Notes: generated by a model from the sequence alone, not told the origin. Counted from the first letter of the stretch, positions 26,949-36,501 are shown. The stretch: DNA of 64,000 bases from Asticcacaulis excentricus CB 48 (GCF_000175215.2 NC_014816.1:2105001-2169000); one strand, 5' to 3'. Translations and numbers: made by a program.

Positions 26949-27389
26949 TTAAGCGTGCTTATGGCCGCGGCGATGCAGGCGCGAATTGAGATAATGCGCT
27001 CCGGCGACAAATACCGCACCGATAATGCTGATAAGGGTTTCATGCGCGGCCACCACAGGCACAAAGGCCGCCGCCGCCAGAAGCCCAAGACCGGTAACGG
27101 CCAAAGCGGCCACAAGCGGCTTTTTCCAGCCGCCCGTGCGATGCAGCGCCCAGATGCTTAGCGGCGCGGCCAGCAGGATCAGCAGCTGATGCACCAGATG
27201 CTCACCCGCCACCTGTCCCAGCACCGGCAGGGCCGCCACCGCAAACGGCAGAAGCAGACAGTGCGCCAGACACAGGCCCGACAGGCCAATGGCAGTGGCA
27301 TCCATCCACGAGTTTGGCTTAGGGTCGGGCGCGGTGGTCATAGGGGACGGGGGCTTCGCAGCTTGTGAGCGAGATCGGGCTTCAGACAT
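26949..27389 (-). CDS. MerC-domain membrane protein
   Basis: The 146-residue protein has four membrane helices; the first holds the Cys pair SGLCLAHCLLLPF, as in MerC proteins that move Hg2+ or other soft or transition metals. The C-terminus is His/Arg-rich (HRRGHKHA). Two Zur-like palindromes lie immediately upstream, at 27390 and 27443, so zinc rather than mercury is the likely context. An ATG at 27341 (MTTAPD) is an alternative start. Confidence 0.82.
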   Translation of the reverse strand: MSEARSRSQAAKPPSPMTTAPDPKPNSWMDATAIGLSGLCLAHCLLLPFAVAALPVLGQVAGEHLVHQLLILLAAPLSIWALHRTGGWKKPLVAALAVTGLGLLAAAAFVPVVAAHETLISIIGAVFVAGAHYLNSRLHRRGHKHA

Positions 27390-27404
27390 ATGTTATACCG
27401 TAAC
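27390..27404. promoter_or_regulatory. Zur-like half-conserved box at the merC-like start
   Basis: ATGTTATACCGTAAC shares the ATGTTA arm and the TAAC part of the second arm with the better box at 27443. It directly abuts the start codon of the MerC-like gene. A repressor bound here would block transcription or translation initiation. Confidence 0.4.
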
Positions 27405-27442
27405 TCTTTGCAAGGGGCGAGACAAAAGATAGCCACCCACAT

Positions 27443-27459
27443 ATGTTACTTTATAACAT
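27443..27459. promoter_or_regulatory. Candidate Zur box
   Basis: ATGTTACTTTATAACAT has perfect ATGTTA/TAACAT arms around five bases, close to the ATGTTATANNATAACAT pattern known for alphaproteobacterial Zur. It lies 54 bases upstream of the MerC-like gene. Zur itself is not in the window. Confidence 0.55.
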
Positions 27460-27480
27460 TTTAACAAGCCCGTTTCGCGA

Positions 27481-28209
27481 TTATTTTTCCCACTCGAGAT
27501 GCACGACCTTGTAGCCATTGGCTTTCAGCGCCTTAAGCATCTGCGGGAGTGCCGCTGCGGTGCTATCTTGACCGTCGTGCATTAGAATAATGCCGCCCCC
27601 CTTGGCCTTCAGGCGTTCCAGCAGGCGCGCCGTGAGAATATCCGGCGTCTGATCCGCGAGCCAGTCGTCAATGCCCAAATCGACCGACATCACCGTGATT
27701 GTCTGGGCCTTCAGCGTCTCCATCAGGGTCGGGCTTTCAGCCAGAAACGGAAAGCGATAGGCCGGGGCGGCGTGTCCAAAGGTCGCGGCGTAGATGTCCT
27801 GTGTTGTTTTCAGATCGCTCAGTTGCGCTTCGGGGCTCAGCTGCGTCATGTTGAGGTGCGTCAGGCTGTGCATGGCCGTCGAATGGCCGCCCGCCGCCAC
27901 CTTACGCGCCAGATCGGGGTGTTTGGCCATATTGTCGCCGACCATAAAAAATGTCGCTTTAACGCACTGTTCGGCCAGCGCCTTGAGCACCGGCGGTGTG
28001 GATTCGGCGCGCGGCCCGTCATCAAAGGTCAGCACCACCTCGCCCGGCTGCAAGGCCAAGGCCACGTGCTGCGCCGTTCCGTAGGCGGCCCCTTCGCGCT
28101 TTAGAACCAGCGTCCGCGACGTCCCCAGAGCGTCCGGCGCACAGGCCAGCGCCGTCACCGGCACACAAGCGAGGCTCACACAGGCCGCGACAAGAAGCGA
28201 ACGAATCAT
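27481..28209 (-). CDS. Secreted polysaccharide deacetylase
   Basis: I choose the ATG at 28209, which follows GGGGAG at eight bases and begins a signal peptide (MIRSLLVAACVSLACVPVTALA); the open frame to 28674 overlaps the divergent GH2 gene. The 242-residue NodB-homology domain has the LTFDDGP motif, the metal-binding HSLTH, PAYRFPF and the late LMHDG motif. It should be a metal-dependent N- or O-deacetylase acting on chitin-, peptidoglycan- or hemicellulose-like substrates in the periplasm. Confidence 0.85.
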   Translation of the reverse strand: MIRSLLVAACVSLACVPVTALACAPDALGTSRTLVLKREGAAYGTAQHVALALQPGEVVLTFDDGPRAESTPPVLKALAEQCVKATFFMVGDNMAKHPDLARKVAAGGHSTAMHSLTHLNMTQLSPEAQLSDLKTTQDIYAATFGHAAPAYRFPFLAESPTLMETLKAQTITVMSVDLGIDDWLADQTPDILTARLLERLKAKGGGIILMHDGQDSTAAALPQMLKALKANGYKVVHLEWEK

Positions 28210-28337
28210 GCAACACACTCCCCAAAGATGATCCGGAGGGACAAACCCGCACGGTCTTATTTGCAGCCATATTGCCTGCATAATCGACCGCTGGAAAGCC
28301 GTTACCGCTATCAAATTAAAAAGAGGATACGCCAAGG

Positions 28338-30425
28338 ATGAGCCCCCCCCGCGCCCTGATCTTCGCCCTGCTGGCCTGTCTTGGCCTTGGTCTGGCCCTG
28401 CCCGCTGCCGCACAGATCCACGCCACGGCCTCGCTAGATACGGGCTGGCGCTTTCTGAAGGCGGATGCCCAAGGCGCCGAAGCCGCCGCCTTTGACGACA
28501 GCGCGTGGCGCGTGGCCACCTTGCCCCACACGGCCAATGCCGGTGATGGCGAAGACGGCCCGACGGCGGGTAAAAGCGACTTTTACCGCGGCACGATGTG
28601 GTATCGCAAAGCCATCGAACTGAAAGCCCTCCCCGCCACGAAGCGGCTCTATCTGCAATTTGACGGCGCGGCACTTGTCAGCGACGTGTTTGTCAACGGC
28701 AGGTATGTCGGGCGGCACGAAGGCGGTTACGCCACATTCCGTTTCGATGTTTCGCCTTACGTCACCGCTGGGCGCAATGTGATTGCCGTGCGTGTGTCAA
28801 ACGCCGTCTGGCCGCACATCGCGCCGCCAGGCGGGGACTTTACCGTGTATGGCGGGCTCTATCGCGGTGTGTCCCTGATCGAAGCGCGCGAGGCCGGGTT
28901 TGACTGGCTCGATCACGGCTCACCCGCCGTCGCGGTCACCACTCCCACCGTGTCCCCCCAAGGCGCGACCCTGAGGATCCGCGTCGGCCTGCGCAACGGC
29001 CGCGCTCACGCGACGCGCTTGATCGTGCAAACGCGCATTTTCGACGCGTCGGGCACCCCGGTCTTAAGCGTTTCCAAAGCCGTTAATGTCGCCGCCAACG
29101 GCACGGCCATAGCGGACCTGAAAGGCGAACTGCGCGCACCGCGCCTGTGGAACGGGCGAAAAGACCCCTACCTATATTCCGCAGTGACCGAAATCAGCGA
29201 CGACCGCGCCACGCTCGACCGTAATTCGGTCGCCTTTGGCATACGTTCTGTTCGTTTCGATGCGCAGAAGGGGCTTTTGCTCAATGGTCAGCCCTATGAC
29301 GTCAATGGCGTCAACCTGCACGCCAGCCGCGCCGGCAAGGGCGGAGCGATTACCCCTTCTGATATCGTGGAAGACTTCAACCTGATCGACGAGATGGGGG
29401 CGACGGCGGTGCGGCTGGTGCACTATCCGCACGCCGAAATGGCCTATGAGGAGGCCGACCGGCGCGGACTTCTGGTCCTCACCGAGATTCCCCTGGTCGG
29501 CCACCTGCCAATGGTGACCGAAGCCATACGCGCCAATGCGGCGCAGCAGTTGCGCGAACTGATCCGGCAGAACATCAACCATCCCTCAGTGATCGCCTGG
29601 GGGCTTGGCAACGAACTGCACGGCGAAACCACGGCCATAGCCGGCCTGTTCCGCGAACTGAATACCGTGGCCAAGGCCGAAGACCCGACGCGGGCAACCA
29701 TCTACGCCCATTGCTGCGTCGCCGACGACGATGCCCGCGCCCTCGTCACGGATCAGCTCGGCTTCAACCGCTATTTTGGCTGGTATCCGGAACAGAAGGG
29801 CACGATGGGCGACTGGGCCGACGCGTATCACAAGCGCTTCCCGACCAAGCCCTTCGCCGTCACCGAGTATGGCGCAGGTGGCAGCGTCGCGCATCAGGAC
29901 GATACCCCCGGCGCGGTCGTTCCCGCCTCCGGTTGGCATCCGGAACAGTATCAGACGCTGTATCACGAAACCAACTGGGCCATGCTAAAGGCCCGCCCCT
30001 TCATCTGGGGCCGTTTCGTGTGGCAGATGTTCGACGCGGCTTCAGACGGGCGCAACGAAGGCGAGCAGTCGGGCATAAACGACAAGGGCCTCGTCACCTA
30101 TGACCGCAAGACGCGCAAGGACGCCTTCTGGTTCTACAAGGCGCAGTGGTCTAAGGCCCCGGTGGTTTATATCACGTCGCGCCGCTTCAACCAGCGCTCT
30201 GAGCCGCGCGCGGATGTGAAGATCTACACCAACCAGCCGCAGATCACCCTGTCGGTTAATGGCGCGAAACTGGCGACACAAAACGCCGTCAATGGGGTCG
30301 TGATCTTCAAAAGCGTGCCACTCAACCCCGGCGTCAATACGATACAGGCCGAAAACGGCGCCTATTACGACCGCGTGCGCTGGGCTTATTCAACGTCGTT
30401 GGAAACCCTTATCCCCACACCCTGA
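28338..30425 (+). CDS. Glycoside hydrolase family 2 (beta-galactosidase/beta-glucuronidase-like)
   Basis: The 695-residue protein has a signal peptide ending in AAA/QIH, an N-terminal jelly-roll (DTGWRFLKAD to YGGLYRGVSL), an immunoglobulin-like domain and a barrel. The general acid is in WGLGNELHGE and the nucleophile in AVTEYGAGG. A C-terminal DUF4982/Ig-like stretch (YTNQPQITLSVNG) follows. It is shorter than E. coli LacZ and fits the Bacteroidetes-like secreted GH2 group. It stands 71 bases before a LacI gene on the same strand and a TonB receptor beyond it. The exact sugar specificity is unknown. Confidence 0.88.
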   Translation: MSPPRALIFALLACLGLGLALPAAAQIHATASLDTGWRFLKADAQGAEAAAFDDSAWRVATLPHTANAGDGEDGPTAGKSDFYRGTMWYRKAIELKALPATKRLYLQFDGAALVSDVFVNGRYVGRHEGGYATFRFDVSPYVTAGRNVIAVRVSNAVWPHIAPPGGDFTVYGGLYRGVSLIEAREAGFDWLDHGSPAVAVTTPTVSPQGATLRIRVGLRNGRAHATRLIVQTRIFDASGTPVLSVSKAVNVAANGTAIADLKGELRAPRLWNGRKDPYLYSAVTEISDDRATLDRNSVAFGIRSVRFDAQKGLLLNGQPYDVNGVNLHASRAGKGGAITPSDIVEDFNLIDEMGATAVRLVHYPHAEMAYEEADRRGLLVLTEIPLVGHLPMVTEAIRANAAQQLRELIRQNINHPSVIAWGLGNELHGETTAIAGLFRELNTVAKAEDPTRATIYAHCCVADDDARALVTDQLGFNRYFGWYPEQKGTMGDWADAYHKRFPTKPFAVTEYGAGGSVAHQDDTPGAVVPASGWHPEQYQTLYHETNWAMLKARPFIWGRFVWQMFDAASDGRNEGEQSGINDKGLVTYDRKTRKDAFWFYKAQWSKAPVVYITSRRFNQRSEPRADVKIYTNQPQITLSVNGAKLATQNAVNGVVIFKSVPLNPGVNTIQAENGAYYDRVRWAYSTSLETLIPTP

Positions 30426-30496
30426 CATTGAATACACTTTGCATTTGCCACAATGGCGATTAAGCAAGCGGTATACCAAAAAAGGATAATCGCATC

Positions 30497-31510
30497 GTGT
30501 CGCCCCGCCCCCGCCTTCAGGATATTGCCCGCATCGCCGGCGTGTCGGTGGCCACCGTGTCGCGCGCTCTGTCCGATTCGCCGTCGGTCAACCGCGTCAC
30601 TAAGCGGCGCATCTGGTCTATTGCGCGCGAGCACAACTACTTCGGCGATGCCGAAGCGCCGGTGCCGATGTCCGGTGCCAATGCTACCATCGCCATCGTC
30701 ATCCCGCCGCCGCACGGGCGCGAGGGGCGATTCTCTGACCCCTTCTATCTCGAAATGATCTCCGATGTCGGTGAAGCGGCGCGCGACATGGGCTGCGACC
30801 TCCTGCTGTCGCACCTAACCCCAAAAAATCAGCACGATCTGACGTCACTAATGCACAATATTCGTGCCGACGGTGTGATCTTTCTGGGGCAATCCTATCT
30901 GCACGAACGCTTCAACCACCTGATGAAGTCGCACCGCAACTTTATCGTCTGGGGAGCGGAGATTGCCGGCCAGACCTATTGCAGCGTGGGTTCGGATAAT
31001 CTGCACGGCGGGGCGCGCGCCACGGCGCATCTGGCGCGGCTGGGGCGGCGACGCATCGCCTATCTGGGAGATGTCGGCGAAGCCCAGGAAATGAAACAGC
31101 GCTATCAGGGCTATCTCAACGCCCTGAACGCCGCCGGGCTCGACTTCGACCCGCAACTGATTGTGCCCTGTCACTTCGAGATGGAGTCGGCGCAGGCCGC
31201 CGTCACCCACCTGCTTTATAAGGGCATAGAATTTGACGGCATCTTTGCCGCCTCAGACATCATTGCCCTGGGGGCCATCAAGGGGCTGACACGCGGCGGT
31301 CGCAGCGTGCCGCAGGACGTCTCGGTCGTCGGCTACGACAATATTCAGCTCGCCGCCTATGCCCACCCCATGCTGACCACTATTTCACAGGAGCTGGCGC
31401 GCGCCGGCCGCCTGATGGTGTCGAAGCTTCTGGGGTCGCTCAATGAAGGTGAAATGCTGTCTGAGCGCCTTTCGACCGAGCTGGTCGTGCGCGAATCCTG
31501 CGGCGGGTAA
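30497..31510 (+). CDS. LacI-family transcriptional regulator
   Basis: The 337-residue protein starts at a GTG and has the LacI helix-turn-helix RLQDIARIAGVSVATVSRALS, an effector-binding core and the motif SVPQDVSVVGYDN, ending LVVRESCGG. It sits between a GH2 gene and a TonB receptor, so it probably controls both. Its operator may be the palindrome at 31574-31595 or the GTAAAACGTTAC site near 31689. It is a paralogue of the LacI at 20208 but differs enough to expect a different effector. Confidence 0.9.
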   Translation: MSPRPRLQDIARIAGVSVATVSRALSDSPSVNRVTKRRIWSIAREHNYFGDAEAPVPMSGANATIAIVIPPPHGREGRFSDPFYLEMISDVGEAARDMGCDLLLSHLTPKNQHDLTSLMHNIRADGVIFLGQSYLHERFNHLMKSHRNFIVWGAEIAGQTYCSVGSDNLHGGARATAHLARLGRRRIAYLGDVGEAQEMKQRYQGYLNALNAAGLDFDPQLIVPCHFEMESAQAAVTHLLYKGIEFDGIFAASDIIALGAIKGLTRGGRSVPQDVSVVGYDNIQLAAYAHPMLTTISQELARAGRLMVSKLLGSLNEGEMLSERLSTELVVRESCGG

Positions 31511-31573
31511 AACCCTCAGATTGACGCAGAGGCAGATGTTAGCGCTATCGTAAAATTTGCAAAATTCTGTAAT

Positions 31574-31595
31574 TTTTTGCATTAATATGCAAAAA
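31574..31595. promoter_or_regulatory. AT-rich inverted repeat upstream of the TonB receptor
   Basis: TTTTTGCAT and ATGCAAAAA are perfect nine-base arms separated by TAAT. A third TTTGCA element lies at about 31556. The site is within the 393-base gap before the receptor. The gap also holds a degenerate TGAATATGTTTTCG (31611-31624, 11 of 14 matches to the GH97 operator) and GTAAAACGTTAC (31689-31700), which has the central CG typical of LacI operators. Which of these is bound is unknown. Confidence 0.4.
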
Positions 31596-31903
31596 TAATA
31601 CCCCTGATACTGAATATGTTTTCGGTGCAATTAGCTCGCAAATGCGAAAAAACGCGGGAAAATCCGTCCTATTGTCGCACAATTGCGCGTAAAACGTTAC
31701 ATCAGAGCCACAAACAGCCTCAAAGCGTACAGGAAATCCGGCGCAATATTTTCACTCAGTTGCAAAAACATTAACTCCGTGTCATAGACCCCGAACACGG
31801 CCCAACAGAGGCTGGCTATTGAGAAGATACAGGGACCAGAGTGTTGCCACGCGAACCAGAAGAGTTTGCGATCAATAAGAGACAGTCAGGAAGGCTCTAC
31901 ATC

Positions 31904-34759
31904 ATGAAAACCGGACACGGCACTTTCCGCCGCGCCACCTTGCTCTGCAGCGGAGCGGGCATCGCGCTCGTCACCTCGCTGGCCCTGTCGGCGCCCGTCA
32001 TGGCGCAGGACACCGCCGCGAAACAGGGTGACGATGGCGTCACCGAGGTGGTCGTCACAGGTATCCGTCGCGGTATCCAAGACGCCATTTCCGCCAAGCG
32101 TAACTCGACCTCCATCGTCGAAGCCGTCTCGGCCGAAGATATCGGCAAGCTGCCGGATCAGTCGATCGCCGAATCCATCGCCCGCCTGCCCGGCATCGCG
32201 GCGCAGCGCACCAATGGCCGCGCCCAGTCGCTCAGCGTGCGCGGTCTGGGGCCGGACTTCACCGTCACCACGCTCAATGGCCGCGAACAGGTTTCGACCA
32301 ATGACGGGCGTGGCGTGGAATTCGACCAGTATCCGTCCGAACTGATCTCTCAGGTTCTGGTTTATAAGACGCCGAACGCCTCCATGCCGACGCAAGGCAT
32401 CGCCGGTACCGCCGATCTGCGCACCGTGCGCCCGCTGTCGTTCGGCAAGCAGGTCGTTGCGCTCAACTATCGCCGCGAACAGAACTCCAATGACGCCTTT
32501 ATCGGCGGGTCGAGCAATACCGGCAATCGCTACGCGGTCACCTATATCGACCAGTTCTTCAACAAGACTTTGGGTGTGGCCATCGGCTACGCCTCGACCT
32601 CTTCGCCGTCGCAACTGCAAAAGTGGGAAGCCTGGGGCTATACGCGTAACTTCTACGGCACCGGCAACACCATCATCGACGGCGCCAAGCCCGAAGTCGC
32701 CTCGTCCAACCTTGATCGCGACGGCCTGATGGCCGTGCTGGAATGGAAGCCGAACGACCGTCTGCACATGACCGTCGATGCCTACCATTCGGAATTCAAC
32801 GAGACGCAACTGCGTTCGCGCATCGAGTTCCCGCTGTTCAATCCGGCCAACAACTCAGGCTCGTCCGCCTGCCCGACGGGCTGCGCCGGGGCCGCCGTGC
32901 CGCCGGGCTGGGACGGTCAGACGCGTCTCGTCTCCTACACCGCCTCTAATGGTCTGGTGAACAGCGCCACCTTCTCCGGCATCAAGACGGTGCTTGGCAA
33001 CTACGTCACGCAGCGTGAAGCCACGCTCGACAATATCGGCTGGAACACCCGCTATCGCCTCAGCGACAACTGGCTACTCGAAGCCGACCTGTCGCACGCC
33101 AAGGTCGATCGCACGGACCTGATTCTGGAAACCACCGCCGGTACGGGCCTTGATGGTTCCGGCGCGCTCGACACCGTGACCATCAAGCAGTCGGGTCAGC
33201 AAGGGGCCACCATTACCTCGGCGCTCGACTACACCAACTACGGCACCATCTTCCTGACCGACCCGCGCGGCTGGGGCGGCGGTACGCAGGCCGGCTATCT
33301 GAAGAATCCGACCATTGTGGACGAACTGGACATCATCCGTCTGGCCGCCACTCGCACCTTCGACAACAATCCGCTGTTCTCGAAAGTGTCATTCGGCATC
33401 AACCGGACGGAGCGCTCGAAGTCTAAGGTCGGCAACGAAGGCACGCTCACACTGTCAAAGGCTGCCACGCCGGTCCCGATGTCGATGGCCGTACCGGAAC
33501 AGTATCGTCGCGGCACCACGGCGCTTGATTTCATCGGCATCAAGGGCATGATCTCCTACGACGCGCTCGGTATGTACAATGGCGGCGTTTATACCTTCCG
33601 CCGCAACGTTGCGGCCAATGCCATCAAGAACACCTGGGCGGTCGATGAAACCGTCACCACCATGTACGTCATGGCCGACATCAATACCGAGCTCTTGGGC
33701 AAGCCGCTTTTGGGCAATATCGGTGTCCAGCAGCAGCACGCCGAACAGACGGCGACCTCCATCTATACCGGCGGCACTGTTTCACCGGATAATGGCCAGG
33801 TCATCACCGGCGGCACCGACTATAATGACGTCCTACCCAGCCTGAACCTGAGCTGGGAAATCTTCGACAACACGCAACTGCGCTTCGCTGCGGCTAAGAC
33901 GCTGTCGCGTCCGAAGATGGAAGACATGTCGGCGGGCTTCAGCTACGACACCTGCCGCAATCCGTGCGCCACGGTTACGGGCACGGGCGGCACCACGAAC
34001 TACTACTGGACGGCCAATGGCGGCAACCCGGCGCTTGAACCATGGCGGGCGACTTCTTACGACCTGTCGATCGAAAAATACTTCGGTCGCAAGGGCTATG
34101 TCGCGTTGGCCCTGTTCAAGAAGGACCTGACCTCCTACGTCTTCGACGCGCGCACCACCTATGACTTCAGCGACACAACGAAGTTTGCGGTCAATCCGAA
34201 CCAGCTGGGGGCCGGCCTGCCGGCGCACCCGGCCCAGACCAACCGCGTGGGCATTTATTCGACCAAGCTGAACGGCGACGGCGGTTATATCCGCGGTCTC
34301 GAATTCTCGGCCTCCATCCCGGGTGAACTGATCACGCCATGGCTGGACGGGTTCGGGGTGATCTACAGCTTCACCAAGAACGAGTCGGAGATCAAGCCAA
34401 ACGGCACGACGGCCATCCCCATCCCCGGCCTGTCGGAGAAGGTGGAAAACACCACCGTCTATTATGAAAAGTACGGCTTCTCGGCCCGCGTCTCGCAGCG
34501 CAAGCGCGATGACTTCCTGGGCGAAGTGCCCGACTATCAGAACAATGCCGAACTGGTCATGGTGAAAGGCGAATCGATCGTCGATGCGCAGCTCTCCTAC
34601 ACCTTCCAGAGCGGGCCGTTGAAGGATCTCAGCATCCTGCTGCAAGGCAACAACCTTACCAACGAGCCGTTCATGACCTACTACTCGACCCCGGCCGAAG
34701 TGCGTAAGTACGAGGACTACGGTTCGAGCTACATCATCGGTATCAACTACAAGTTCTGA
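31904..34759 (+). CDS. TonB-dependent outer-membrane receptor (Xanthomonas/Caulobacter type)
   Basis: The ATG at 31904 begins a signal peptide ending in VMA/QDT; the frame runs upstream to 31841 but that part is not needed. The 951-residue protein has a plug domain starting VTEVVVTGIRRGIQDAISAKR, with IGKLPDQSIAESIARLPGI and LSVRGLGPDFTVTTLNGR. A 22-strand barrel follows, ending in aromatic Phe (YIIGINYKF). This is the TonB_Xanth-Caul subfamily, usually linked to uptake of oligosaccharides. It is flanked by LacI/GH2 genes and a halogenase-like gene, a common arrangement in Caulobacterales. Confidence 0.93.
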   Translation: MKTGHGTFRRATLLCSGAGIALVTSLALSAPVMAQDTAAKQGDDGVTEVVVTGIRRGIQDAISAKRNSTSIVEAVSAEDIGKLPDQSIAESIARLPGIAAQRTNGRAQSLSVRGLGPDFTVTTLNGREQVSTNDGRGVEFDQYPSELISQVLVYKTPNASMPTQGIAGTADLRTVRPLSFGKQVVALNYRREQNSNDAFIGGSSNTGNRYAVTYIDQFFNKTLGVAIGYASTSSPSQLQKWEAWGYTRNFYGTGNTIIDGAKPEVASSNLDRDGLMAVLEWKPNDRLHMTVDAYHSEFNETQLRSRIEFPLFNPANNSGSSACPTGCAGAAVPPGWDGQTRLVSYTASNGLVNSATFSGIKTVLGNYVTQREATLDNIGWNTRYRLSDNWLLEADLSHAKVDRTDLILETTAGTGLDGSGALDTVTIKQSGQQGATITSALDYTNYGTIFLTDPRGWGGGTQAGYLKNPTIVDELDIIRLAATRTFDNNPLFSKVSFGINRTERSKSKVGNEGTLTLSKAATPVPMSMAVPEQYRRGTTALDFIGIKGMISYDALGMYNGGVYTFRRNVAANAIKNTWAVDETVTTMYVMADINTELLGKPLLGNIGVQQQHAEQTATSIYTGGTVSPDNGQVITGGTDYNDVLPSLNLSWEIFDNTQLRFAAAKTLSRPKMEDMSAGFSYDTCRNPCATVTGTGGTTNYYWTANGGNPALEPWRATSYDLSIEKYFGRKGYVALALFKKDLTSYVFDARTTYDFSDTTKFAVNPNQLGAGLPAHPAQTNRVGIYSTKLNGDGGYIRGLEFSASIPGELITPWLDGFGVIYSFTKNESEIKPNGTTAIPIPGLSEKVENTTVYYEKYGFSARVSQRKRDDFLGEVPDYQNNAELVMVKGESIVDAQLSYTFQSGPLKDLSILLQGNNLTNEPFMTYYSTPAEVRKYEDYGSSYIIGINYKF

Positions 34760-34776
34760 TCGCTCAGAACATTTCC

Positions 34777-34804
34777 CCGGTCGGAGCGCAAACGCTCTGA
34801 CCGG
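34777..34804 (+). other. Stem-loop after the TonB receptor gene
   Basis: CCGGTCGGAGCG and CGCTCTGACCGG form a 12-base stem with one mismatch around a four-base loop. It directly precedes the true terminator at 34812. It may protect the receptor mRNA 3' end. Confidence 0.45.
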
Positions 34805-34811
34805 AGAGTGG

Positions 34812-34838
34812 ACACCCGCTTCGGCGGGTGTTTTGTTT
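34812..34838 (+). terminator. Intrinsic terminator after the TonB receptor
   Basis: ACACCCGC, the stable tetraloop TTCG and GCGGGTGT are followed by TTTGTTTT. It should separate the receptor from the halogenase-like gene, which begins at 34878, so read-through rather than simple co-transcription would be needed for joint expression. Confidence 0.85.
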
Positions 34839-34877
34839 TAACTCTTCCGCATTCGCTGCCATTTTCCGGGAACAGGC

Positions 34878-36377
34878 ATGGTCGATACAGTTCAGCGCAT
34901 CGTTATCGCCGGCGGCGGCACGGCCGGTTGGATGACCGCCGCCGCCCTGTCCCAGATCATGGGGGAACAGCTTAGCCTTACTCTGATCGAGTCTGAAGAG
35001 ATCGGCTCGGTCGGCGTCGGCGAAGCGACCATTCCGATGATCGCGCACTTCAACGCTCTTCTGCGCCTCGACGAAAACGACTTCCTGCGCGAAACCAAGG
35101 GAACGATCAAGCTGGGCATCGCCTTTGAAGGCTGGCGGCACGAAGGCCACAGCTATATGCATGCCTTTGGCACACTGGGGCGTGATCTGGGCTCGGTGCC
35201 GTTTCATCACTACTGGCTTCAGGCGCATCTTGAGGGGCAGGACGACGATCTTTGGGCCTATTCACTGAACGAACGCGCCGCCTATGCCAACCGCTTCGCA
35301 CCGCTGAACCAGATCCCCAATACGCCCCTGCCCGGCATACCCTATGCCTATCATTTCGATGCCTCGCTTTACGCCCTTTATCTACGCCGACTGGCCGAAG
35401 CGAAGGGGGCGCGCCGCATCGAAGGGCGCATCCGCGACATTGCCCTGCACGCCGAAACGGGCCACGTGACGCGCCTCAGCCTTGAGGATGGCCAACAGGT
35501 CGAGGGCGATTTGTTTATCGACTGTTCCGGCTTCCGCGGTCTGCTGATCGAAGGGGCACTGAAAACCGGCTTCGAAAGCTGGAAACATCTGCTGCCGTGC
35601 GACCGGGCCTACGCCGTGCCGTGCGAAAGCGTTTCTCCACTCACCCCTTATACCCGCTCCATCGCCCGCGAGGCCGGCTGGCAATGGCGCATCCCGCTTC
35701 AGCATCGCACCGGCAACGGCTACGTCTTCTGCAGCGACCATATCTCAGAGGACGAGGCCGCTACCCGCCTTTTGTCGCGCCTGGATGGCCAGGCGCTGGC
35801 TGATCCGCGCCTCATTCGCTTTGAAACCGGACGGCGGCGACTTCAGTGGAACGGCAATGTCATTGCGCTCGGCCTGTCATCGGGCTTTATCGAGCCGCTG
35901 GAGTCGACCTCCATCCACCTCATTCAGTCGGGTATAGCGCGCCTGATCACCCTCTTCCCGCATCGCGGTTTCGACCCGGCTGTGGTGGGCGAATATAACC
36001 GCCAGAGCGCGCTGGAGTTTGAGCTGATCCGCGACTTTATCGTCCTGCACTACCACGCCAATGAGCGGCACGGCGAAGCCTTCTGGGATCAGGTGCGCCA
36101 CATGCCTATCCCCGAGGCGCTGGCGCACAAGATGGCGCTGTTCCGCGCCTGCGGCCTCATTCAGCCCAACCCAAACGACCTGTTTCAGCTTCCTGCCTGG
36201 CTTCAGGTCATGGTCGGGCAAAATGTCTGCCCCGCTGCCGCGCACCCCTTCGTCGCTGCCGTGCCCAATGCTGCGCGTCAAGACTATCTGGCCAATCTGC
36301 GGACCATCATTGGGCGGACGGCAGATGGCCTGCCGACGCATGACGCCTATATCGCCCAGCATTGCTGCGCTGTGTAA
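34878..36377 (+). CDS. Tryptophan-halogenase-like flavoprotein
   Basis: The 499-residue protein has the FAD motif GGGTAGW at residues 13-19, the conserved Lys in GTIKLGIAFEGW, and the WxWxIP motif as GWQWRIP. These are the features of flavin-dependent tryptophan halogenases. Homologues of this branch lie next to TonB receptors in Caulobacterales and Xanthomonas and their true substrates are mostly unknown. It is cytoplasmic with no signal peptide. A link to a substrate imported by the receptor is inference. Confidence 0.85.
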   Translation: MVDTVQRIVIAGGGTAGWMTAAALSQIMGEQLSLTLIESEEIGSVGVGEATIPMIAHFNALLRLDENDFLRETKGTIKLGIAFEGWRHEGHSYMHAFGTLGRDLGSVPFHHYWLQAHLEGQDDDLWAYSLNERAAYANRFAPLNQIPNTPLPGIPYAYHFDASLYALYLRRLAEAKGARRIEGRIRDIALHAETGHVTRLSLEDGQQVEGDLFIDCSGFRGLLIEGALKTGFESWKHLLPCDRAYAVPCESVSPLTPYTRSIAREAGWQWRIPLQHRTGNGYVFCSDHISEDEAATRLLSRLDGQALADPRLIRFETGRRRLQWNGNVIALGLSSGFIEPLESTSIHLIQSGIARLITLFPHRGFDPAVVGEYNRQSALEFELIRDFIVLHYHANERHGEAFWDQVRHMPIPEALAHKMALFRACGLIQPNPNDLFQLPAWLQVMVGQNVCPAAAHPFVAAVPNAARQDYLANLRTIIGRTADGLPTHDAYIAQHCCAV

Positions 36378-36501
36378 TTTGCTACCTGCGCCTTAAGGAC
36401 TGTTACGGACGCACACATTTAATTTTTATTTTCGGAACGCTACCCATAAGGTCATAGTAAATGCGGGGCCTGATGCTCCATTGCCTGCTGAGAGACGCCT
36501 T

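Noticed and set aside
28210..28674. N-terminal extension of the polysaccharide deacetylase frame
   Set aside because: It overlaps the GH2 gene, is Arg-rich, and a signal peptide with a good ribosome site begins at 28209.
36440..36470. GGAAC near 36436 as an EcfG (general stress sigma) promoter for the KdpE-like gene
   Set aside because: No CGTT-like -10 element lies 16 or 17 bases downstream.
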